A stretch of 64,000 bases of DNA. It comes from Candidatus Krumholzibacteriota bacterium. Its GTDB lineage: Bacteria > Krumholzibacteriota > Krumholzibacteriia > Krumholzibacteriales > Krumholzibacteriaceae. The stretch lies in assembly GCA_016931295.1 (NCBI GenBank), contig JAFGEZ010000010.1, forward strand, positions 1-64,000. The letters run 5' to 3'. A model generated the notes under the pieces. The model made no database searches and was not told where the DNA came from. It was given only the letters and a program-made list of their open reading frames with translations. How positions within the stretch are numbered: position 1 is the stretch's first letter; each line of letters starts with the position of its first letter. Positions 57,698 through 64,000 of this stretch are shown here, one piece after another. The position numbers were made by a program, and so were the translations under genes.

Positions 57698-58732
57698 GTG
57701 AACCGAACGAACATAAAGAATCTCGCCCCCGACGAGCTCGCCGCGGCGATGGCCGCCCTCGGCGAACCGCGCCACCGCGCCCGGCAGATCATGAAATGGC
57801 TCTACCGGAAGGCGGCGGCCAACTTCGACGAGATGACCGATTTGCCCCTCGAGCTGCGCGCCGATCTCGCGCGGCGCTACGAGACGACCGCCCTCGAGAC
57901 GGTCGGGAGTGTACGCTCCGGAGCCGACGGGAGCCAGAAGTTTCTCCTCGAGCTCCGTGACGGAGAGCGTATCGAGGCCGTTCTCATGGACACCTGCGAC
58001 CACAAGACGATCTGCATTTCCAGCCAGGTGGGCTGCCCGCTCGGCTGCCGCTTCTGCCGGACGGGCGACGGCGGCTTCGTCCGCGATCTCGACGCGGCCG
58101 AGATACTCGACCAGATCCTCTTCTTCGTCCGGGAGCACCTGCCGCCGCGCCGCCGGTTCAATATCGTCTTCATGGGAATGGGGGATCCGCTGCTCAATCT
58201 CGACCATCTCGCCCGGGCGATCGGAACGATCAATCACCCCGACGGCCTCCAGCTGCGCGAGAAGCGCATCACCGTCTCCACGATCGGCCTGCCCGGTCCG
58301 ATCCGCGAACTGGCCCGGACGGATCTTCGTTTCGGCCTCGCCGTCTCCCTCAACGCGACGACCGACGAGGCGCGGCGGCGGCTCATGCCGGGAGCGCGCG
58401 ACATGGTCGAGACGCTCGACGCCGCCGAGTTCTTCGCCCGCGCACGGGGAATGCGCGTCACCCTCGAGTACGTCCTCCTCGCCGGGGAGAACGACACGGA
58501 CGCCGACGCGGAGCGTCTCGCCGGGCTGACGGCCGGCCGACCCTTCAAGATCAACCTGATCCCCTTCAACGAGTGGGAGGGCTGTTTTTTCCGGCGGCCG
58601 TCCGACGAATCGGTCGACCGGTTCGCCGGCCTCCTGCTCCCCCGTGCTCCCGCCGTCACGGTCAGACGCAGCCGCGGCGGCGACATCGACGCCGCCTGCG
58701 GCCAGCTCCGGGCCCGCCGGACCGGCGACTGA
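57698..58732 (+). CDS. rlmN: 23S rRNA/tRNA adenine-C2 methyltransferase RlmN
   Basis: The 344-residue radical SAM enzyme methylates A2503 of 23S rRNA and A37 of some tRNAs. The Fe-S motif C-x3-C-x2-C is at about 113-120 (GCPLGCRFC). The two catalytic cysteines are present: one in TICISSQVGC (about 104) and one near the end in GDIDAACGQL. GTG 57698 has GGGAGG 6 nt upstream. Divergent from the Ppx/GppA gene with an 18-bp gap. One of two plus-strand genes in the window. Length is normal. Confidence 0.96.
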   Translation: MNRTNIKNLAPDELAAAMAALGEPRHRARQIMKWLYRKAAANFDEMTDLPLELRADLARRYETTALETVGSVRSGADGSQKFLLELRDGERIEAVLMDTCDHKTICISSQVGCPLGCRFCRTGDGGFVRDLDAAEILDQILFFVREHLPPRRRFNIVFMGMGDPLLNLDHLARAIGTINHPDGLQLREKRITVSTIGLPGPIRELARTDLRFGLAVSLNATTDEARRRLMPGARDMVETLDAAEFFARARGMRVTLEYVLLAGENDTDADAERLAGLTAGRPFKINLIPFNEWEGCFFRRPSDESVDRFAGLLLPRAPAVTVRRSRGGDIDAACGQLRARRTGD

Positions 58733-58782
58733 CGCGCAACAACCCGCCGGCGCGTGAAGGCGTACCGCCCGGGCCCGAGCGG

Positions 58783-59826
58783 CTACCTTATGAGAACGAG
58801 CTTTCCGGAAAGACGTGCGCCGGGCGTGGCGATGCGGTAGAAGTAGACGCCGCTGCGCGCGGGAACGCCGGATTCGTCCCTGCCGTCCCAGTGCATTTCG
58901 ACGGAGGGACCGGTGGCCGTTCCCGAATAGAGGCGGCTGACGAGGGAGCCGTCGACGCGGTGTACCGTGGCCTCGACGCGCCGCGGACCGTCGTCGGGCA
59001 GATCGAGTCTGATCGTGGTCGAGGGATTGAAGGGATTCGGCCAGGCGGTGGCGCTGGCGACCGTCGCGGTCGGCGTCGCCCCGCCGGTCACGCTCGCCGC
59101 GAGGGAGACGATGAAACTCTCGAGCCCCTCGATCTCGTCGGGAAGAACGAGGTCCGGGTTCTCGATCCCTCCCGTGTAGCAGGCCTCCTCGCCGCCGAAA
59201 AGGTACCGGAAATCCTCGGCGAAGATCTCCCGGGGCCGGTAGGCGTGCGTCGAGAAGGCGCTGAACTGGAAGTTGCCGAGGATCCCCCGCATGTCGAGGT
59301 ACCGCTCCCAGCCGCCGGCGTCGTCGTCGGGGAGAAACGCCGTCTGGTAGACGTGGCCGAGTTCGTGCGTGACCGTGTAGGCGATCAGGCATCGACTCAC
59401 CTCGCGCACACCCGGCGACAGGTAGATGCGCGAGCCGTTCGCCGAGCTGAAGGGCATGGCGCGGCGCGGAAGGGGCAGGATGAAGATCTCGACGTCGAGG
59501 GGCACGGCGAGTCCCCGGAGATCGACGTCGCGGACCGCGTCGAGGACGGCCGTCTCCGACATCGGATGGAAGAGGCCGTCGCCGCCGTTGGCGATCGCCG
59601 GGTCGTCGACGCTCTCGACGAGCTCTGCGGGGAGACCGCCGGGAACCTCGAGGAAGAGCCGGCCCTCGCCGCCACGCCACGTGTACCGTTCGAGCACCTC
59701 GTCGGCCGGATGGACGACGATCGAGATCCCGTTGACGAAGAGCGCCGGCATGGCGGCCGCGACCGGCGATGCGGCGAACGCTGCGATCAGCGAGAAGAGC
59801 AACATATTCATTTTAAACGACTTCAT
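58783..59826 (-). CDS. Secreted metalloprotease-like protein with sorting domain
   Basis: The 347-residue protein has a signal peptide, a domain with HExxH (YTVTHELGHVYQ) and a downstream Glu (EIFAEDFRYL) that fits a gluzincin third ligand, then a FlgD-like/type IX-like C-terminus (ATAWPNPFNPSTTI, HRVDGSLVSRL, WDGRDESGVPA) ending GKLVLIR. It is likely an exported zinc peptidase. The start is uncertain: ATG 59826 gives MKSFKMNM, and ATG 59811 is nearly as good; neither has a Shine-Dalgarno. Convergent with rlmN, 50 bp apart. Confidence 0.82.
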   Translation of the reverse strand: MKSFKMNMLLFSLIAAFAASPVAAAMPALFVNGISIVVHPADEVLERYTWRGGEGRLFLEVPGGLPAELVESVDDPAIANGGDGLFHPMSETAVLDAVRDVDLRGLAVPLDVEIFILPLPRRAMPFSSANGSRIYLSPGVREVSRCLIAYTVTHELGHVYQTAFLPDDDAGGWERYLDMRGILGNFQFSAFSTHAYRPREIFAEDFRYLFGGEEACYTGGIENPDLVLPDEIEGLESFIVSLAASVTGGATPTATVASATAWPNPFNPSTTIRLDLPDDGPRRVEATVHRVDGSLVSRLYSGTATGPSVEMHWDGRDESGVPARSGVYFYRIATPGARLSGKLVLIR

Positions 59827-60206
59827 TGCATTCTGGCACCGCGCCGGCCCTCGCCGGACACACGGCGGCCACCGTACCGGAGAGCAACCGTCATTCCCCG
59901 CCGACGGAACGGGGCACGACGACCGCCCGGACACGAGACGAAGCCCGCACGTAAAACGCAGCTAATCCCTTTATTATTTAGTGGTTACAGGCACGATCGG
60001 CGGCGGCGCCACCGGCGAAAACAGATCGATTGCCGGCCGGATACGCCGCATTGTCGAGGCTCGTCGTGGGGAATATCACCCAGCCCTGCGCCCCCGCGCA
60101 GCGGCCTCATGATTGCAACGTATTATTATTGAAGCAGATGTAAAATATCATGGCACGTGAGGAATCCCCCCCAGATCGGGAACTGAAAAATCGAACGGGG
60201 GGAAGA
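59827..60206. other. Non-coding gap
   Basis: No gene is seen. Positions 59965-59985 are AT-rich (TAAATAATAAAGG on the minus strand) and could hold a -10, but no matching -35 was found. A CTGCGC-CCCC-GCGCAG hairpin lies at 60086-60101 without a T tract. The stretch at 60115-60155 is AT-rich. Confidence 0.4.
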
Positions 60207-61679
60207 TCAGAAACGGAGCCCGGACGTCACGTAATAATGAGGGGTGTTCCCGTCGCAGAAAGCGGCCTCGATGCGGATGAGGTCCTGTACCGGCGAGAGG
60301 ATCTCGAAGCCGAATCCCCCCGATGTCGTGAAGGTGGTGCGCTCGATGTCGCCGATGTCACGCATGAGCGCGCCGTTGTCGGCGAAGATCACGCCGTTCA
60401 CGGTGAGGTCGAAGCGTCCGATGCGCGGGATCGAGAAGATGCGCGGCCCGAGGAGCTTGTGGCGGAGCTGGATCGTCCCGAGCAGCCGCGCCCTCCGCCG
60501 CGAGCCGGGCGGATCGGTGTAGCCGCGCAGGTCGTTGCGTCCGCCGAGACCGATCTCGAAGAACGGGGGCACGTCACCGTCCCGGAAATCGCCGTTGGCC
60601 GCGATGATGAACGTTCCGACGGGTCCGGCCGGGATGTAGTAGTAGCTCGCCGCCTTGTAGAAGGAGTACTGCTGGTCGACGCCGTGCAGGGCCTCGTACC
60701 GCCGGATGCTGGCGTACTGGACGGTGCCTCGGCGCGGGGCGATACGGTTGTCCCGGCTGTCGAAACTCAGCGCGGCGCCGATCGAGTAGAGATTCTGGCG
60801 GTAGGGCCTGCCGTTGTAGCCGTCCATCCAGGAGGCCATGTCGAAGACCGATTCGCGCACCTCGTAGGAGAGGCTGGCGAAGAGCCAGAACTGGCGGATG
60901 AGATCGTCGGTCACGGGCACGCCGACGATGAGTTCCGCCCCCGTGCGCGCCTTGATGTAGTCGTCGCCCGAGGGTTCCTCGAGACGGCGGTAGTTGAAGA
61001 CGGACGAGCGGAGCTGGAACCGGCGTCCGAACGCCCACGGCATGCTCCACGAGACCGATCCGCCATGCTCCTTCTCGTTGTGCCTCGTGGCCGAGAAGGA
61101 GAGCTGCTCGCCGAGACCGCGGAAGTTCTTCACCTTCCACTTGATCCCGTAGGTCACCCCGTCGTCGATGTCGTAGTTGACCACCGGGTAGGGATATTTC
61201 ATGAACAGGCCGGGGCGCTCCTCGACATGGACGAGAACGCGGCAGCGCCCGGTTTCGCATACCTCGGCGCGGATGTTGACTTCGGTGAACCAGCCGAGGC
61301 CCCAGAGCCAGGAGGTGTCCCTGACGATCCGGTCGTGATCGAGGGGCTCGCCGGGGCGCGTGGCCATCTCGCGGACGATCGCCGTCCGCCGCGTGTGGTC
61401 GTTGCCGCTGACGACGATCGTGTCTATGACGTTGCCGACGTAGGGCTCGAGCTCGCGGCGGGCCTTCTCGCGCCAGTCGTCCATCTCGTGTATCGTGCCG
61501 CCCGAGAAGGACAGCCACATGCACCCCCGGCCCTCCGCCGACGCGTCGACCTCGACGGGTGCTGGGGGAGTCCCGGCGGACGCGCCTCTCCCCGGCGCCG
61601 AAGCGGAAATCGATACGGCTGCGAGGGAGAAGACGAACGACAGTGCGAGCGATGCCGCTGTGGTGCGCGAATACCTCAG
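60207..61679 (-). CDS. Omp85-family protein with one POTRA domain
   Basis: The 490-residue outer-membrane protein has a signal peptide, one POTRA domain (about 75-150; IDTIVVSGNDHTRRTAIVRE, LWGLGWFTEVNI) and a 16-strand Omp85-type barrel with GLGGRNDLRGY, a form of the conserved lid motif, ending SGLRF. With a single POTRA it is smaller than BamA; TamA-, TpsB- or patatin-type relatives are possible. CTG 61679 is favoured as start because AAAAGGAG lies 11 nt upstream and the promoter excludes TTG 61721, which would add 14 residues. Confidence 0.8.
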   Translation of the reverse strand: MRYSRTTAASLALSFVFSLAAVSISASAPGRGASAGTPPAPVEVDASAEGRGCMWLSFSGGTIHEMDDWREKARRELEPYVGNVIDTIVVSGNDHTRRTAIVREMATRPGEPLDHDRIVRDTSWLWGLGWFTEVNIRAEVCETGRCRVLVHVEERPGLFMKYPYPVVNYDIDDGVTYGIKWKVKNFRGLGEQLSFSATRHNEKEHGGSVSWSMPWAFGRRFQLRSSVFNYRRLEEPSGDDYIKARTGAELIVGVPVTDDLIRQFWLFASLSYEVRESVFDMASWMDGYNGRPYRQNLYSIGAALSFDSRDNRIAPRRGTVQYASIRRYEALHGVDQQYSFYKAASYYYIPAGPVGTFIIAANGDFRDGDVPPFFEIGLGGRNDLRGYTDPPGSRRRARLLGTIQLRHKLLGPRIFSIPRIGRFDLTVNGVIFADNGALMRDIGDIERTTFTTSGGFGFEILSPVQDLIRIEAAFCDGNTPHYYVTSGLRF

Positions 61680-61720
61680 GGTGCGATCAGCTCCTTTTCC
61701 AGGGATATGGCGTTCTCCCA

Positions 61721-61749
61721 AAGATAATAAGGAGCCTGACCGCTGTAAA
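61721..61749 (-). promoter_or_regulatory. Promoter of the Omp85 gene
   Basis: Minus strand -35 TTTACA (61744-61749), a 17-bp spacer and -10 TATCTT (61721-61726). The predicted start is near 61714. Confidence 0.55.
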
Positions 61750-61764
61750 GCGGGAAGCGGCAGC

Positions 61765-63000
61765 CTACTCGGGCAGCTGCGGCTTCGTGCCGGTCGACAC
61801 GGCGCCGGCCTTCGAGGCGATGAACGCCCCGATCCCGACGAGCAGTGCGATCAGCGAGATGAATCCGCCGACGACCCGCAGGAGTGCACCGAAGGGCGAG
61901 ATGAACGGATTGAACGACAGCGCGCCCGCGATGATGCCGAACAGTGCGAGCAGGAAGAGCCCGATGATGCCGTGCACGAACGAGGACTGCGTGTCGAATC
62001 CCATCCTGGCGGCGACGGTCCTGCCGAGCGCGAGCGCGCCGACGAAGTAGCCGATCAAAAGCAGTGCCACGAACGAGAGGACGAGCAGCACCGCCACCGG
62101 TATGCCGATGATCGTGATGCTGAATATCGCGGCGAGGATGCCCACGAGCACCGCGCCGACGAAGAGCACGAGCGCGCCGATCCCGAGCGACTTGAAGAAG
62201 GCGCCGAAGACGAGCGAGGAGGAGCGCTTCATCCGGTCGGACAGGAAAGCGATCACGATGCCGAAGAGCAGGATCGAGACGACGAAGGTCATGACGCGCC
62301 ATCCGATCCTCACGAGGCCGGAGCCGAAATGAGGCAGCCCGATGTTCACGGGGTAGACCCCCGTGCCGACGGTGACCGTCTCCCCCCAGACGCGGGCGTC
62401 GGGGTCGCGGTCGAGCTCGCCGAGCACGGTGACGACCTCACCGTTGACGATCGCGCGGGGACCGAGCTCGACGTCACCGAGAACGGCCACGACGTCGCCC
62501 ATCACCTTTCCCTGCACGTCAATGTCGCCGAAGAGGCAAACGACGTCCCCCTTGATCAGCTCGTGCTTGTCGATGTGGATGTCCTCGCCGAACCGGACGA
62601 AATCCGAGCCTCGTACCTGGAAGTAGGAGGCGTCGTCGAACTCCTCGAATCGCCGGGCGAGATCCTCGCCGATGCCGCCGATGTCGTCGAGTTCCTCGAG
62701 GGCCTGCCGCATCTCCTCGGAATCGAACTCGAGGATGACGTTGTTCTTCTTGCCGTCGTCGACGGTCACGCCGCGGTTCGTGATCGATATCTTGACCGAG
62801 CCTTCCTGCTTCTTCTTCTCCTCGGCCTTCTTCTTCGCGGCCGTCGTGTCGACCGCGCCGTCGTCACCGGTGGTGATCGTGACGATCGGCCTGATCCATT
62901 TCGCCGAGGTGGACACGATGGCGCGCGGCGCGCTGACGACCGTTGAGACGAGCAGCACGAGAAGCGTCTTGATCACGGTGGGGCTAATACAGGCCAGCAT
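61765..63000 (-). CDS. Bactofilin-like polymer-domain membrane protein
   Basis: The 411-residue protein has an N-terminal signal or anchor, a Lys-rich linker (AAKKKAEEKKKQ) and a right-handed beta-helix segment of short repeats (DVVCLFGDIDVQG, DVVAVLGDVELG, EVVTVLGELDRD), as in bactofilins. At least five membrane helices then follow (about 235-400). It lies next to an anti-sigma and a DUF4097 gene, the usual company of this type. ATG 63000 has GGAGAAACCG upstream and overlaps the anti-sigma gene by 17 nt. Envelope-stress function is inferred. Confidence 0.8.
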   Translation of the reverse strand: MLACISPTVIKTLLVLLVSTVVSAPRAIVSTSAKWIRPIVTITTGDDGAVDTTAAKKKAEEKKKQEGSVKISITNRGVTVDDGKKNNVILEFDSEEMRQALEELDDIGGIGEDLARRFEEFDDASYFQVRGSDFVRFGEDIHIDKHELIKGDVVCLFGDIDVQGKVMGDVVAVLGDVELGPRAIVNGEVVTVLGELDRDPDARVWGETVTVGTGVYPVNIGLPHFGSGLVRIGWRVMTFVVSILLFGIVIAFLSDRMKRSSSLVFGAFFKSLGIGALVLFVGAVLVGILAAIFSITIIGIPVAVLLVLSFVALLLIGYFVGALALGRTVAARMGFDTQSSFVHGIIGLFLLALFGIIAGALSFNPFISPFGALLRVVGGFISLIALLVGIGAFIASKAGAVSTGTKPQLPE

Positions 63001-63640
63001 CGGTTTCTCCTTTGCTCCAGGATCCTCTCGCGGTCCAAACCAGCGTCACGACGACGATCGCGAGGAACGCGACCGCCACGCCCCAGTACAGGGGGGATAT
63101 CGATGAAAACACCTTGCCGCCCGCCCGGCCGAGCACTTCGGCGGCCAGCCGGTAGTTCTGCGCCGACAGAAGGTTGTTGACGAGTACGCCGGAATGGGCC
63201 CATATCTCCCGGGCGCCGATCATCAGCGAGCCGACGAGAGCCGCTCCGTGCTGGCCCGCGTCCAGGAGGAAGGTGGAGAAGGGCCTGTAGACGATGACGA
63301 AAAGCGCGAAGGCGACGGCCACGGGCGTCAGGCGCCTGATCGGATATGGCACGCGCTCGACGAACCGCCCGAGCCCGCCGGCGAAGCGCCGGGCCGCGCT
63401 GGTGCGATAGCGCGCGACGTCGACGCGCTCCATCACTCGCCCGTTGAAATCCGCCGACGGCTCGTGGAGCGGTATCGCGTCGAGCGCCGAGAAGACTTCG
63501 GCGTACCGGCGGTCTATCTCGGCGCAGGCCGCGCACGACTCGCGGTGCCGCTCGAACGCGGCCCGTTCGGCGGCATCGAGCTCGCCGTCGTGGTATTTCT
63601 GCGTCAGTATCGCAAACAGGTGGCAATCCATCCCGGTCAC
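62984..63640 (-). CDS. Zinc-finger anti-sigma factor
   Basis: The 218-residue protein has an N-terminal zf-HC2 domain (C...H-x3-C-x2-C: MDCHLF, HRESCAAC), one or two membrane helices (about 105-125, 190-207) and a small outer domain. Such proteins hold an ECF sigma factor at the inner membrane. No ECF sigma gene is in the window; it may lie beyond the right edge, upstream on this strand. The start is GTG 63640, overlapping the DUF4097 stop by 4 nt (GTGA). Confidence 0.85.
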   Translation of the reverse strand: MTGMDCHLFAILTQKYHDGELDAAERAAFERHRESCAACAEIDRRYAEVFSALDAIPLHEPSADFNGRVMERVDVARYRTSAARRFAGGLGRFVERVPYPIRRLTPVAVAFALFVIVYRPFSTFLLDAGQHGAALVGSLMIGAREIWAHSGVLVNNLLSAQNYRLAAEVLGRAGGKVFSSISPLYWGVAVAFLAIVVVTLVWTARGSWSKGETDAGLY

Positions 63641-64000
63641 TCCTCCGGTTCGGAAATCGAGATGTTTCCGCTCGCCGTTTCCAGCACGATCTTCCGCGCG
63701 CCCTCGCGGACGACGCCGAGGATACGGTTCCGGCCGACCTTGGTGATGTTGATCGGCAGCGACACGGTGATGTCGCCCGTCGTGGTCTCGGCCTTGAGGA
63801 TGAAACCGCCGGGCATGATCGTGATGAAGTTGAGGTCGATGCTCCCGCTCGACGTCCGCACCGCGTAATCGGAATCCTCCTCGGGAGCCAGATCGAGGGC
63901 GACGTCGCCGCTCGCCGCCTTGGCCCGCACCCCGCCGCGCACGTTGCGGAACCGCGCGTCCCCGTTCATCGTGCTGAACGAGACCGACCGTACGCCATCG
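63637..64000 (-). CDS. DUF4097 beta-helix protein (5' part off window)
   Basis: The frame is open to the right edge; the visible 120 codons encode only the C-terminal part. The repeating pattern SGSIDLNF, TGDITVSLP, SGNISISEPE is the DUF4097 right-handed beta-helix repeat (each turn with a G-[DSN]-[IV] core). The family is usually paired with anti-sigma and bactofilin-like genes, as here. A methionine at 63969 is internal, because the same motif continues upstream (VRSVSFST). Role unknown. Confidence 0.85.
   Translation of the reverse strand, partial: DGVRSVSFSTMNGDARFRNVRGGVRAKAASGDVALDLAPEEDSDYAVRTSSGSIDLNFITIMPGGFILKAETTTGDITVSLPINITKVGRNRILGVVREGARKIVLETASGNISISEPEE

Overview
The window is GC-rich and very densely coded. 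It carries 49 recognisable protein genes, 47 on the minus strand; only lpxH and rlmN are on plus. The likely source is a Gram-negative bacterium of the FCB superphylum, perhaps an uncultured lineage such as Krumholzibacteria, Eisenbacteria or Zixibacteria. The evidence is an outer membrane (beta-barrels, an Omp85 protein, LpxH), two PorV/PorQ-like proteins, five secreted proteins ending in a FlgD-like or type IX-sorting-like domain, and a short RpoD lacking region 1.1 as in Bacteroidetes. Genus cannot be told from the sequence.

Layout. 1-1428: a secreted protein of repeated Ig-like modules, running off the left edge. 1780-10998: a tightly coupled minus-strand operon of ppdK, a CDP-alcohol phosphatidyltransferase, a DUF4388 protein, a PorV-like protein, a beta-barrel, a barrel with a glycogen-binding domain, and two glycogen-binding lipoproteins. 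11114-14333: DUF4438, HD-domain and subtilase genes. 14535-23514: four large secreted proteins or lipoproteins. 23880-34720: a nine-gene housekeeping operon phoH-pgpH-ybeY-corC-DUF502-mgtE-recO-glyQ-glyS. 34816-35827: two small cell-envelope lipoproteins. 35955-42500: aspS, a VanZ-like gene, a PhnD-like gene, ybbR, a cell-wall amidase and an M23 peptidase. 42684-43547: rpoD. 44547-50605: lpxH, a PorV-like protein, a degenerate M6 protease and an FN3 lipoprotein. 50895-51000: a candidate structured small RNA. 51604-57679: two sigma-54 activators, a small secreted protein and a Ppx/GppA phosphatase. 57698-64000: rlmN, a secreted metalloprotease, an Omp85 protein, and a bactofilin-like/anti-sigma/DUF4097 group cut by the right edge.

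Theme. Most non-housekeeping genes concern the cell envelope and secretion. Recurrent minus-strand promoters of the form TTGAnn-N17/18-TAnnnT can be read directly. They explain several start-site choices, including an apparently leaderless M6-like gene and an Omp85 gene that seems to start at CTG. The most unusual items are the ppdK/glycogen-binding envelope operon, the roughly 106-nt RNA candidate, the M6-family protein that has lost its zinc motif, and the TPR-fused sigma-54 activator.
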